56,075 bases of DNA from a virus: positions 1 through 56,075 of IMG/VR virus record IMGVR_UViG_3300021185_002716. One strand, written 5' to 3'. The notes under the pieces were generated by a model, which was given only the letters and a program-made list of their open reading frames with translations, made no database searches and had not been told where the DNA came from. The translations under genes were made by a program, and so were the position numbers. Of this stretch, positions 1-9,410 are shown piece after piece. How positions within the stretch are numbered: the first letter of the stretch is position 1; every line of letters begins with the position of its first letter.

Positions 1-486
1 AAAGACACCGCAGTAGACCTAAGAATTAACAATTCTTCTAGACTTATATGTGATACAGGCGGTACTGAGTTTAGAAACGGAGGTACAATTGTTGGTGAGG
101 TAACTACATCAGGTGTAGCAAGGTTTATAAGCGATGTGATTGCATACTATAGTTACTCTGATCAAAGACTTAAAACAGACATTAAGGCAACTACAAATAA
201 CTTAGATAAAATACTTAAACTTGAGCCAGTAGAATACACCTGGAAAGATGGTGGAAGAGAAGGTAAAAAAGAAATTGGACTTATAGCCCAAGATGTAGAA
301 AAGGTTGTCCCTGAAGTAGTTAGAGAAAACGAAAGGTTAAATGACGACACCTTATATAAGCAGGTTGACTACGAGCACCTTGTATCAACCTTAATAGGGG
401 CTATACAAGAACAACAAGATCAAATTGCAGAATTAAAATCTGAGGTGACCAATTTAAAATCAACAATGTGTAATTGTAAAAAATAA
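1..486 (+). CDS. Tail fibre, C-terminal part with peptidase S74 intramolecular chaperone (5' truncated)
   Basis: The reading frame is open from base 1, so only the last 161 residues of a receptor-binding fibre are present. An S74 intramolecular chaperone trimerises and folds the fibre, then cuts itself off. The motif SDQRLK supplies a Ser (residue 53 of the visible part) followed immediately by Asp, with Lys five residues later. That is the spacing of the Ser-Lys dyad known from endosialidase and other S74 proteins. The family signature LIAQDVEKVVPEVV follows, then a coiled coil rich in Q and E and a cysteine-containing tail. The N-terminal part is probably the open frame that starts at 55321 and runs off the other end of the window. 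The two ends do not join in frame, so some sequence is missing between them. Confidence 0.85.
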   Translation, partial: KDTAVDLRINNSSRLICDTGGTEFRNGGTIVGEVTTSGVARFISDVIAYYSYSDQRLKTDIKATTNNLDKILKLEPVEYTWKDGGREGKKEIGLIAQDVEKVVPEVVRENERLNDDTLYKQVDYEHLVSTLIGAIQEQQDQIAELKSEVTNLKSTMCNCKK

Positions 487-490
487 AATT

Positions 491-865
491 ATGGCAAATA
501 CTTATAAAAAAGAAATAAATAAAATTTTTGTTCAGACTTATTACGTTAATGAGGAACTTACCTTAGTAGATGTGGTGACGAGAATTGACTACATGATAGT
601 AGGGACTTCTTCTAAGACAGATGCCTCTGCACATGAGGGTCCAATTACTTTCTACCCTAATAAACCGGGAAGTACAGACGGGTACATATTGTTTGATGAC
701 CTTACTAATCAAAATGTTTTAGATTGGCTTCCCGCCCTTACTCAAGAAGAGGAGGATAGGTATCACGGAGAAATAGACAGACTCATCTCCATGGTAGAGT
801 CACCAACAGAAGAACTAAGGCCACTTCCCTGGACTGTACTGAGCGATGAAGAATCACCTAATTAA
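491..865 (+). CDS. Small phage structural-type protein, hypothetical
   Basis: A 124-residue soluble protein that starts four bases after the fibre stop behind an AT-rich leader (aaattATG). It has a beta-rich first half and a helical acidic segment ending in a PLPW motif. The pattern 'DYMIVGTSS ... ITFYPNKP ... DLTNQNVLDWL ... LPW' resembles a family of about 120-residue proteins found near fibre genes of many marine phages (DUF7936-like). This is recognition of a pattern, not a search result. By position it is a tail or baseplate accessory protein or a fibre assembly factor. Confidence 0.6.
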   Translation: MANTYKKEINKIFVQTYYVNEELTLVDVVTRIDYMIVGTSSKTDASAHEGPITFYPNKPGSTDGYILFDDLTNQNVLDWLPALTQEEEDRYHGEIDRLISMVESPTEELRPLPWTVLSDEESPN

Positions 866-874
866 TCATTTGTT

Positions 875-1438
875 ATGGCGTGTCCAAGTTCAGGTCAAAT
901 TACTTTATGGGGCGTTGCTAAGGAGTTAGAACTTAATGACTACTTTAGTACAATACCCGTAAGCACTTATATTTCTTATTATGCAGACCCTGTGTCCCTA
1001 GCAAACATGAGTACTGGTGCAGGCGGATTTGATTCTATAAACACCGCCAACGCAGCGGCAAATAGACCGAACGGATCCAGTCCTCACAGTTTGGATGAGT
1101 TTTATGCATATAACCATGACGAGGTAGCACCAACACCTCCGGGAATCAACACAGTCAGTGCAAGTTGGAATAGTTCAACCGATACGGCATCTTTGCAGGC
1201 CTATATTTATTATGGTGCTGGTAGCATTAATAAAAGGGGTTTTGTGATTAGTGCCTACAACACGACCCCCGTCCAAAATCAGAGCGGTAGCATGACCTAT
1301 TTGGTAGGAAGTACTCTTAATCCTTATGCTACATCAGTAGGATTGGCCTCGGGGGCTACTTATTATGTAAGGGGTTTTGCTGAAAGTAATGCTGGTGCGG
1401 TAGGTTATGGTAATGTAAGAAGTTTTTATGCTTACTAA
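875..1438 (+). CDS. Tail protein with C-terminal fibronectin/Ig-like module
   Basis: A 187-residue protein. The N-terminus (GQITLWGVAKELEL) resembles the start of small phage tail proteins. A glycine/asparagine-rich stretch of about 50 residues follows, then a P-rich linker at about residue 88. Residues 95-187 form a beta-sandwich-like module with the motif TYYVRGFAESNAGAVGYGN, the typical end of Bacteroidota fibronectin type III-like domains. A very similar module sits in the C-terminal part of the 1761-residue protein at 4069-9354, so the phage uses it at least twice. A role in surface adhesion is inferred. Confidence 0.6.
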   Translation: MACPSSGQITLWGVAKELELNDYFSTIPVSTYISYYADPVSLANMSTGAGGFDSINTANAAANRPNGSSPHSLDEFYAYNHDEVAPTPPGINTVSASWNSSTDTASLQAYIYYGAGSINKRGFVISAYNTTPVQNQSGSMTYLVGSTLNPYATSVGLASGATYYVRGFAESNAGAVGYGNVRSFYAY

Positions 1439-1574
1439 TCTACCAGAGTACAACTCATAATTTAAGGATCAATTCAATAGTATTTTAAAATACAGTTAAT
1501 AACAACAATCAAAAATTTAATATGATCACATACTAATTTCTTTTATTTGTATAACAAATTCAACAATTAAAATT

Positions 1575-1862
1575 ATGGCAAAGAAGATTAAAAAAGATGA
1601 ACTAGTAAAAGTTCAGGAAAACAATCAAAAGCAGTTTCAGATTAAAACCGCTTTGGCTGATTTGGTAATATCTAAAAGACAATATGATGCAAGAAAGGCA
1701 GAGTTATTTGCCAATCTTGATGAGACTGTCCAAGAGCAACAAGAGATTCAAAAAGAGTTGCAAGAAAAATACGGAGATGTTACTATCGATATTAGCAACG
1801 GTTCAATTATGGATGCTGCTCCTACTAATGTAGAGCAAGATGACGATAAAGGAGATTCATGA
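1575..1862 (+). CDS. Small coiled-coil protein, hypothetical
   Basis: A 95-residue, highly charged, mostly helical protein with a predicted coiled coil at about residues 8-70 (runs of K, Q and E with heptad-like L/I/A) and an acidic tail. Its last 23 bases overlap the start of the ring-protein gene at 1840, which suggests translational coupling. It follows a 136-base AT-rich gap (1439-1574) with no gene, so it may start a new transcription unit. By position it could be a head-completion chaperone or small virion component; no family recognised. Confidence 0.6.
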   Translation: MAKKIKKDELVKVQENNQKQFQIKTALADLVISKRQYDARKAELFANLDETVQEQQEIQKELQEKYGDVTIDISNGSIMDAAPTNVEQDDDKGDS

Positions 1863-2691
1863 TTATATAGTCTTTATACTTAATAAAGAGACTACTGGGT
1901 ATATATCTCATAAAGATATTGACGCTGTCATTGATAGAGGTCAGATGTCTAAGTTTATGGAGTTATACGGTAACCCAAAGCAACATCAGCCCGGTAGGCC
2001 AATCCCCCCTATCGCATATGGTCAGACACAAAAGATTAGTGATGACCTTAGATTCTTTAAAAGAAGAGAGCAGTTCACGACCACAAGTACTGGTATAATT
2101 GACTTCTCAACGCTTACAGAGTATCTTCACCTTTTGGGTGTATATGTTACTGGCACAATTAATAATACAACGGAGCATACCTTTACCACATCAAGTGATG
2201 GGGTAAGGACGTTTACATCCGGCACAACAAATCAAAATTACAGTAGATCTGTCAAGATAGTAAACGAAGATCAGTTGGCTGACAGGTTGATATCTCAAGT
2301 TGCCGCCCCAAATGTTACATCACCAATTGGTATATTAGGTAATGGCGGCAATAAAATACAACTGTTTCCAGAGGTAGAATTGTCTGGGTATATCATGTAT
2401 TTGAGTAGGCCACCCAAGCCTCTGTTTAGTCATGTTGTTGATGGTAGGAAGGTTATACACAACCCGTCATCATCAAGTGCAACATTTACTGCAACTAACG
2501 CATTGACGCTACCAGACGGAACTTCTGTTGCCGCAGGTGCAACATACACTTTAGCAGGTAGTATTGAAATTAGTTGGCCAGAAGATTGTATAAACGATAT
2601 TATAAATAAGGCTCTTGCGTCTCTTGGTGTACACATCGAAGATGCGAATGTATACCAGTACACGGAGGCTAAAAATCAAACAGGGCTATGA
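1840..2691 (+). CDS. Head-tail connector / ring protein, crAss-like type
   Basis: A 283-residue protein. The start at 1840 was chosen because it gives the N-terminus MTIKEIHDYIVFILNKE, which looks like the openings of structural proteins in flavobacterial podoviruses. The N-terminal helical part contains 'DAVIDRGQMSKFMELYGNP' and 'IAYGQTQKISDDL', followed by a long beta-rich, T/S-rich region and a helical end. It is the first of three overlapping genes (ATGA-type overlaps at 2688 and 3311) that lie between the tail fibre genes and the muzzle gene, the place where crAss-like phages keep connector rings. The ring assignment is inferred from position and general look. Confidence 0.6.
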   Translation: MTIKEIHDYIVFILNKETTGYISHKDIDAVIDRGQMSKFMELYGNPKQHQPGRPIPPIAYGQTQKISDDLRFFKRREQFTTTSTGIIDFSTLTEYLHLLGVYVTGTINNTTEHTFTTSSDGVRTFTSGTTNQNYSRSVKIVNEDQLADRLISQVAAPNVTSPIGILGNGGNKIQLFPEVELSGYIMYLSRPPKPLFSHVVDGRKVIHNPSSSSATFTATNALTLPDGTSVAAGATYTLAGSIEISWPEDCINDIINKALASLGVHIEDANVYQYTEAKNQTGL

Positions 2692-3314
2692 TAACCAAGG
2701 GGAAAATAACAGATCAAATATTAAGGTTATACACCGGAGGTAGTCCTAATGATGAAAAAGAAATCTCCAGAGATGACATTAACTTGATTGTTGGTCAGGT
2801 GATTAATAGGCTACTGAAGTTGGAGCACGCTTCTGTTAACATGGCTAATGGTGACATGTATCCACCTCACACCTTAATAACTCAATACAAGATATCACTC
2901 TCCGGATCTTATGATTCTAATGGGTCTATGTTTGATAAGTTTGCGAAACTTCCAGTGATGCCTATATCCCTACCAAGAAATATGGGGGTATGGAATGTGT
3001 CCATGAGTGGAATTGAATTTATACCACTCCAGAGCGGACAGGAGACTATGATTGGTTCACAGGATCAGTTACAATATCTTGAAAATCAAATTGGATATTA
3101 TGTTGAGGGTGACGTAGTTAGATTTACTAAAGATCCATCGGGTTCTAATATAAACGTCAGGTTATTAATCGTAGATCCAACTGTACTGGGAGAGTATGAT
3201 TATCTAGCAATCCCTGCTGAAATGGAGGAGGCTGTAATAAAAGAAGTTTTAACCCTACTCGGTGCGTTACCTAAAGTTGTAGATAAAGCATCAGATTCAA
3301 ATAGTCAGATATGA
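2688..3314 (+). CDS. Head-tail connector / ring protein
   Basis: A 208-residue protein, translationally coupled to both neighbours (four-base ATGA overlaps). The helical N-terminus (KITDQILRLYTGG ... DINLIVGQVINRLLKLE) resembles the start of adaptor proteins that sit below the portal. The middle is beta-rich and the C-terminus helical and acidic. Together with its neighbours it probably forms part of the neck that joins portal and short tail. No enzymatic motif. A specific ring number cannot be assigned from sequence alone. Confidence 0.55.
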   Translation: MITKGKITDQILRLYTGGSPNDEKEISRDDINLIVGQVINRLLKLEHASVNMANGDMYPPHTLITQYKISLSGSYDSNGSMFDKFAKLPVMPISLPRNMGVWNVSMSGIEFIPLQSGQETMIGSQDQLQYLENQIGYYVEGDVVRFTKDPSGSNINVRLLIVDPTVLGEYDYLAIPAEMEEAVIKEVLTLLGALPKVVDKASDSNSQI

Positions 3315-4066
3315 AAGTATATACAGTAAATGAAATAGTTAGATCGGCTCTTTTAACAACGGGCAAACCTATTCATTACTATATGAATTATTTGCACTAT
3401 GCTTTAAAGGGTGTCAAAGAAATAGGGTTCGATTCTCCGTTTAAAATTAAGTCTACCAAAATAACTATAGACAATAACAGAGAAGTTACCATCCCGGATG
3501 ATTACGTTGATTACGTTAGGATAGGATGGGAAAATGGTCAATATGTAAAAAATCTAATTGAAAAAGATTCTTACAATAGATTGATGAAGTTTGACAACAA
3601 TGGAAATCAAATTCCATATGAAGATGCTGAAAGCGATCAAGATCTTATTTATGCAGAAAATAATGACACCCACGCTAATGACAAGAGCGAGCACATTGGT
3701 AGGCACTTTGGCCATAAACCGACTTATAAAAATTCTTTTATGGTTATACCAGAAAGAAATAAAATTCTATTTGATCCTTCTTTAGGTGTAGGCAAAACAA
3801 TTGTTATAGATTATATAACAACCGGACTTCCAGAAAAAAGCAGCGATGCTACAACTTTACCGGCATATGCCGCTGAAGCAATAGAAAGATATGTTTTATG
3901 GAGGTTTGCCGAGCAAGATAGAAATGCTCCGATGAACCAAAAGTTAATGGCAAAAGAAGAGTGGAACCAGGCACACAAAAGGTATAGAAGTAGAAGGTAT
4001 AATCTTTCTATGGATGATATACTTAAGTCTTTGCGTTCACACACTTACGCTGCTTTTAAAGGATAA
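3311..4066 (+). CDS. Tail stabilisation / ring protein, gp43-like
   Basis: A 251-residue protein. The segment VTIPDDYVDYVRIGWENG is of the type seen in ring (stabilisation) proteins of crAss-like phages: an N-terminal helical pair, then the 'IP.DYVDYV+IG' strand, a variable middle and a basic helical C-terminus (KRYRSRRYNLSMDDILKSL). It is coupled to the upstream gene by a four-base overlap and lies two bases before the muzzle gene, the same order as connector to muzzle in those phages. A neck position between adaptor and muzzle is inferred. Confidence 0.65.
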   Translation: MKVYTVNEIVRSALLTTGKPIHYYMNYLHYALKGVKEIGFDSPFKIKSTKITIDNNREVTIPDDYVDYVRIGWENGQYVKNLIEKDSYNRLMKFDNNGNQIPYEDAESDQDLIYAENNDTHANDKSEHIGRHFGHKPTYKNSFMVIPERNKILFDPSLGVGKTIVIDYITTGLPEKSSDATTLPAYAAEAIERYVLWRFAEQDRNAPMNQKLMAKEEWNQAHKRYRSRRYNLSMDDILKSLRSHTYAAFKG

Positions 4067-4068
4067 TA

Positions 4069-7000
4069 ATGAATAGATCTAAAAAGACATTCCTAACGGG
4101 TCTCAACTTCGATGACTCCTTTTATGCTCATAGAAAAGAGGATACTATAGACGCTCTAAACGCAAAGGTAGTGACTTCCGATGAGGGTAAGGCGGGCTCG
4201 TTGTCTAATGTTTTTGGCAATAGACTAGTGTCAAATCAATTCTTAGATCGATTTGCATTTCCTAAAGTGATAGGGACATACGAAGACTCAAACACAAATG
4301 ACCTTTATTACTTTATTAAAGATGATAATGAAAGTTATATTTTCAAGTACGATGTATCTGACAACTTTGTTTATTTAGTTTTAAGAGATCAAGACTTTAA
4401 TGATGGTTACACTTTAAACTTTTCAAAAAGCAAACCTGTCACTGGAGTTTATTTTGTAGATAAACTTTTATATTGGACTGGCCCAGATGAAAGAGAGCCT
4501 AGCAGAATTAATGTAGACCGTGGTATTAAAATGCACCACTCAGGATATACTACAGAAGAAACTGCATATACAGACAAACTTTCTAAGCACTTAGTGACGG
4601 TGATAAGAAAACCTCCCATGTTGCCGTTGGTTACTGAAGCACAAGAAGATACATCAAGAGACACTACGTTCTTGAAATCAAGATCGTTGACATTTGCATA
4701 TAGATATATATATAAAGATGGTGAGACGAGTGTTTTTTCGCCATCTTCAGATATGTATCCAAATCAAGATGTTGATAACGCAAACCACAAAACAACTAAA
4801 AAAATCAAAGTCAGTTTCCCGTTTGGTGAAGCAGAGACTTATGGAATATCAGACGATATAGATAAGGTCCAGTTTTCAGTAAAGTTTGATAATGACACAT
4901 CTTATTTCATATGGAAGGAGTTTGATAGAGACAGGGATTCAGGTTTGTTTGCAAACCAAAAGAGAAGTGTTGCAGGTGTGTTGTCTGGAGATTTCCACAA
5001 TGACGTTTTAGGAAGGGCCGTTAGCGATAGCAATTCTATTAAGTTATATGACACTGTTCCTACAGAGGCCCAAGCACTTACTGTTGCAAGAAATAGATTG
5101 TTCTTAGGAAACTTCAAGGAAGGAAGAGTAAATCCAAGAAGCCTTACTGCGTCCGACATGACTGCTAGTGTTGATAGAAGGATTTTAAATACTTCTACTT
5201 TTAATCAAACGACCAGAAATGATGGTGGAACCAGGGGGTTCTCCTCCTCTTCCGCCTACCAGGTAGGTATTGCATTTTATGATTTTGCAGGAAGATCTGG
5301 AGGTGTTTTAACAAACGACAGCCTAAAGGTTGTTACGCAAGAAAGAACATTAGCCCTTTATAATTATAATAAATCAATTAAATATTCATTTGGACAAAAT
5401 TTCAATACCGCAATTCCAGATTGGGCAACCCACTATTCTATATTAAGAACAAAAAACTTAACAAAAGATTTTTCATTAACAAACCTTATTGATTCGATAA
5501 GATACTATAGGTTTGATAGCAGCGGATCGTTTACCGTAAACGTAGAAAATGTGGATGAAAACGGTGTACTTAATGGAAGTTTTTCAGAGAATGAGTATAC
5601 TGATTTTAGTCCTGACCACGAAGGTGTTGCTATTGGTCTTGGTGATTTAACCTCATTCAAGCAGGGGTATAGTTTTCAGAATGGAGATAGAGTCAAGGTC
5701 TTGACGGGAAGTGATGTATATGAATTTGCTATAACAGGAGTTTTTGGTAAGTATGTTACAGTCAATCTTGTTGACTTAAATGGGATTAATTATTTTAATG
5801 TAGCATCTTTAGCAAACAAGGATTACAAGTTTATATACGAGATATATAGCCCTCATAAGCAACAAGAGAATGAATTTTTCTATGAGGCAAAAAGATACAA
5901 GGTGGTTAATCCAGGGTTGTCTAATAGATCTTTGCAAACCCTTCATGACGACCTTCGGGGGGATGTGTACTTAAAAAGCAGAGATGCGGATACCTCAACT
6001 GTTGAGCCATTTACTTGGGAATCAGAAGATAACACGGCAAACGATAATGAGCAACCAATTAAAAATGCTAGCATAGATTATGTTGATAATGCATCTTTTT
6101 ACGGTTCGGGTTTAAATGATGCTGGATCAAATGCGGGGGTGACCACAACAACAGAGATACAGGATAAAAGAATAGATATTAAAATCACCTCTACCTCAAC
6201 AAATGGAGATAAAATAAAATGGGCTGTTAGAAGTAGAAACCAACGGATGAACTCCGCCAACTACAGTTATGGTGGGTCTTCAGGGACAACAATCGTGGCA
6301 GGAACGCCTATAACACTACTTAGTGGAGTCACGATAACATTTGATGCCGCCACAGGCCACACTCTTAATGACAGGTGGACTATAAATTTAAAGACCGAGA
6401 GTTTTGCGAGCAACAGCGAAATGGAAGAACATACATATCAATTGTATTCTTCGCCTCCAAACGGAATTATTTTAGCGGGTAGTAAAATTGACTTTTCTTA
6501 TTATGAAAAGAAAAAAAGAAATTTAGCGAGTGATCAAACGATTGAGTTTGATTTTACTACTCAACCTTCTGATGTATCTCAAAACTATAATAGTTTAGAA
6601 GAATTATTTTGGGAAACCTCTTTTGGTAGTTCGTTTAATAATAGGTTTGATTTTGATAAAATTTATTTTAGAAGAGGAACTGTAACAACTGGTGGTAATG
6701 GTGGGAAAAACCAGATATACATCTTAAACACAACGGCTGATACTGCTTCGGCAACTTGGCCTTCAGGCTCAGATGTAACTGCTGTACATGTTATTTTGAA
6801 ATCAAATAGAGAGCAGGATAATGAAACTGAAGGCAGAGTTAGCAGCAAGGGTACTTTAAAAATTGATGAGCCAGACGACTACTCCTACTCTACTGAACTA
6901 ATGAATCCAAGTGATGATTATTTCTTGAATTGGGTTCAAATTACTGGTAGGCCAAATTTAGTGCCAGATGACGTAAGTAGCCAAAACAAAGTGACCGGAA

Positions 7001-9354
7001 TAACATTTTCAGAAACTAAAATACCAGGCAGTAAAGTAAATGGCTTATCAAAATTTAGTGCACTTGATGAGGATAGGCTTGATGAGGTAACGGGTCCGAT
7101 TAGAAAATTAACTCTTACAACAAAAACACAATCCACTGGCACTGTGATGCTTGCTATATCAGAAAACGAAAGCACCGCTATATACCTAGGTGAGTCCCAG
7201 TTGCAAGGAGCATCGAGTGGCAATGAGTTCCTTTCTGTATCAAAAAGTGTGATTGGCACCAAGAATACCTTACAGGGATCTTTTGGTACAATAAACCCAG
7301 AGTCTGTAGTTACAAACGAAGGACGAGCATTTTGGTTTGATGCAAAAAACTCAACAGTGGTCAGGTACACCGGAGAAGGTTTAATGCCTATTGGTGATCT
7401 AAAAATGAAAACTTATTTTAGAGAAAAGGCTAAGGAGGTGTTCAGAAACAACACTATTGTTCCTGCTACTTTTGACGACTTTAACAATGAGTATATAATT
7501 ACATTCCCATCACACGAAGAAACAACAATTGTGTTACAGCAAGATGCGGAATTTGAGTTAAATCCATCAGAAGACTTTACAAACCCCGCAAACGAAGCAT
7601 TAAATGGAACCATACCAGTTTCAATTATTTCGCCATGGGGTATTACAAAATACGTTCAATTTACAAATGGCGTTGGCACTATAGTTTTTGATAGTGAATA
7701 TAAGTTTCAAATACCCTCCAACTTCTTACAGTACCCAACAGGGAACACAACAATAACTGTTGCAAACTCAACGGGGACTCCATTCACGACATCAACAAGC
7801 GGTGGAGTTATACTACATTCCGCAGGAACAGGTGGGCTGACTGTGTCAAATGTTTTTGACGATGTGGCGGCAGTGATTTTAAATTTAACTAGAGTTAACG
7901 ACCCTTTAACGGGAGATATAGTTATAGAACTTCCAAGGGTTTATACAGAGACATCTGCTTTAGAATACTCTTACGAGCAGGGATCAAACCCTACACCTTT
8001 ACTATTTAATACAAATAACACCATTACAACGGATGATGATATTCATCAGGCGACATTTTCTGCTTCCAATGGGTCTGTTTCCATACCACTAAAATCTAAT
8101 GGACACTGGGGGATTGGTGTAGATAGCCCGAATGATGGTTGTTTTTATGTTGACAATGAGACGTTTGAAGATCCAGATCAAATACCAATTGCAAATCTTG
8201 TAGTTGGTGGTGCTCAAAGCAACACGGACTCTAATGGAAATATCATTGCCTACGATCCTTCTACATTTACTGTAACTGTATCTGGAATAGAGGATAATAT
8301 AAATAAAATAATTCTAGATAGTAGGCCAAGAACAACTCCTTTAATGTCCACTTCTGAACCATCTGGCCTTTCACAAACAGGCGTAACATTAAATGCATCC
8401 ATACTTAATGATGGTGCAGGTGAAACTTCTGCATATGGGTTTGTGTGGAGTTTAACAAACGCAGATCCAACCATATCTGATTCATCAGGTACAACGATTA
8501 TAACTACCGCAACGTCTTTATCGGGATCGGTATCTTATAGTACAGATATTACTGGGTTAACTGCAGGTGACCTAATATATTACCAAGCATATGTTACAAC
8601 AGACTTGGGTACATTTTATTCTGGTGCTGTAACGCACGAAACCGCATCATCAAATGTAACCGCACCTTCAGTAACCACAGGATCTTTTAACGCATCAGAC
8701 AATAGTATAACAGGAACTGTAACTGCAAACGGAGGGGATACGGCAGGAACAAATGGAATCACCGAAATGGGCTTTGTTTATAGTACAGTAAACACGATCC
8801 CTGCCCTTGATGATTCGAGTGGAACCACTTCTATCTCTAACCCTTTATCTAATATAACTGGATTTCCACATATATTTAAAAGAACAGGCCTATTACTTAT
8901 TTCAAGTTCCACCTATTATTTTAGAGCATATGCAAAGAATAGTGTAGGAACTGCATATGGGAGTGTAACTCAGGTAACGACAGCAGCCCCAAATGGATTT
9001 ATATCTGGTGTCCAAAGAATTGGCGGAAGTCTTTTAAACCAAAATGGTGGAACTGTTACATTTAGATTTAATAGAGATTCGAATTTCACAACAGCAACAG
9101 GAACTGCAAGAATAAAAGTACTTGGAGACGGAAACCCCATCACGACTAGAACAGTAAATCTATCTGTTTCTGGGTCTTATCAGGATCGTGGTATAAACAT
9201 TCCTATTAACCCTAGTTCATCTAGTATAACTTTATCATTTCAACTTAGTTCCTTTAGCCCATCGTCATTGAACGGTACGGGGCAAACGCTGCCTTTGAAT
9301 ATACCAGGAGGGACGGTACAACAAGCAGGAACGGGTGGGCCTAGTACGCCATAA
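4069..9354 (+). CDS. Tail muzzle (stabilisation) protein with C-terminal Ig/FN3-like domains
   Basis: A 1761-residue protein. Residues 28-51 carry the 'DALNAKVVTSDEG ... NVFGN' signature of crAss-like tail muzzle or stabilisation proteins. Residues about 1075-1150 carry a second family block (INPESVVTNEGRAFWFDAK, then FDDFNNEYIITF). From about residue 1419 the protein becomes a string of S/T/G-rich beta modules. The clearest, residues about 1530-1645, ends in TYYFRAYAKNSVGTAYG, the fibronectin III-like ending also seen in the protein at 875-1438. The last 120 residues form another beta domain. The part that normally follows in muzzle proteins is in the next gene (9411-10268). Role: the wide tube or nozzle of a short tail; the extra modules may bind host surface. 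Confidence 0.75.
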   Translation: MNRSKKTFLTGLNFDDSFYAHRKEDTIDALNAKVVTSDEGKAGSLSNVFGNRLVSNQFLDRFAFPKVIGTYEDSNTNDLYYFIKDDNESYIFKYDVSDNFVYLVLRDQDFNDGYTLNFSKSKPVTGVYFVDKLLYWTGPDEREPSRINVDRGIKMHHSGYTTEETAYTDKLSKHLVTVIRKPPMLPLVTEAQEDTSRDTTFLKSRSLTFAYRYIYKDGETSVFSPSSDMYPNQDVDNANHKTTKKIKVSFPFGEAETYGISDDIDKVQFSVKFDNDTSYFIWKEFDRDRDSGLFANQKRSVAGVLSGDFHNDVLGRAVSDSNSIKLYDTVPTEAQALTVARNRLFLGNFKEGRVNPRSLTASDMTASVDRRILNTSTFNQTTRNDGGTRGFSSSSAYQVGIAFYDFAGRSGGVLTNDSLKVVTQERTLALYNYNKSIKYSFGQNFNTAIPDWATHYSILRTKNLTKDFSLTNLIDSIRYYRFDSSGSFTVNVENVDENGVLNGSFSENEYTDFSPDHEGVAIGLGDLTSFKQGYSFQNGDRVKVLTGSDVYEFAITGVFGKYVTVNLVDLNGINYFNVASLANKDYKFIYEIYSPHKQQENEFFYEAKRYKVVNPGLSNRSLQTLHDDLRGDVYLKSRDADTSTVEPFTWESEDNTANDNEQPIKNASIDYVDNASFYGSGLNDAGSNAGVTTTTEIQDKRIDIKITSTSTNGDKIKWAVRSRNQRMNSANYSYGGSSGTTIVAGTPITLLSGVTITFDAATGHTLNDRWTINLKTESFASNSEMEEHTYQLYSSPPNGIILAGSKIDFSYYEKKKRNLASDQTIEFDFTTQPSDVSQNYNSLEELFWETSFGSSFNNRFDFDKIYFRRGTVTTGGNGGKNQIYILNTTADTASATWPSGSDVTAVHVILKSNREQDNETEGRVSSKGTLKIDEPDDYSYSTELMNPSDDYFLNWVQITGRPNLVPDDVSSQNKVTGITFSETKIPGSKVNGLSKFSALDEDRLDEVTGPIRKLTLTTKTQSTGTVMLAISENESTAIYLGESQLQGASSGNEFLSVSKSVIGTKNTLQGSFGTINPESVVTNEGRAFWFDAKNSTVVRYTGEGLMPIGDLKMKTYFREKAKEVFRNNTIVPATFDDFNNEYIITFPSHEETTIVLQQDAEFELNPSEDFTNPANEALNGTIPVSIISPWGITKYVQFTNGVGTIVFDSEYKFQIPSNFLQYPTGNTTITVANSTGTPFTTSTSGGVILHSAGTGGLTVSNVFDDVAAVILNLTRVNDPLTGDIVIELPRVYTETSALEYSYEQGSNPTPLLFNTNNTITTDDDIHQATFSASNGSVSIPLKSNGHWGIGVDSPNDGCFYVDNETFEDPDQIPIANLVVGGAQSNTDSNGNIIAYDPSTFTVTVSGIEDNINKIILDSRPRTTPLMSTSEPSGLSQTGVTLNASILNDGAGETSAYGFVWSLTNADPTISDSSGTTIITTATSLSGSVSYSTDITGLTAGDLIYYQAYVTTDLGTFYSGAVTHETASSNVTAPSVTTGSFNASDNSITGTVTANGGDTAGTNGITEMGFVYSTVNTIPALDDSSGTTSISNPLSNITGFPHIFKRTGLLLISSSTYYFRAYAKNSVGTAYGSVTQVTTAAPNGFISGVQRIGGSLLNQNGGTVTFRFNRDSNFTTATGTARIKVLGDGNPITTRTVNLSVSGSYQDRGINIPINPSSSSITLSFQLSSFSPSSLNGTGQTLPLNIPGGTVQQAGTGGPSTP

Positions 9355-9410
9355 TATTAAAATGAAGAAATTTAAAAGATATGCTATAAGTACAATAATA
9401 AAAGTTAGAC

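Noticed and set aside
9355-9410. Frameshift joining the 1761- and 285-residue muzzle genes
   Set aside because: The gap holds several stop codons, the second gene has its own ATG and N-terminal domain; a true split is more likely.
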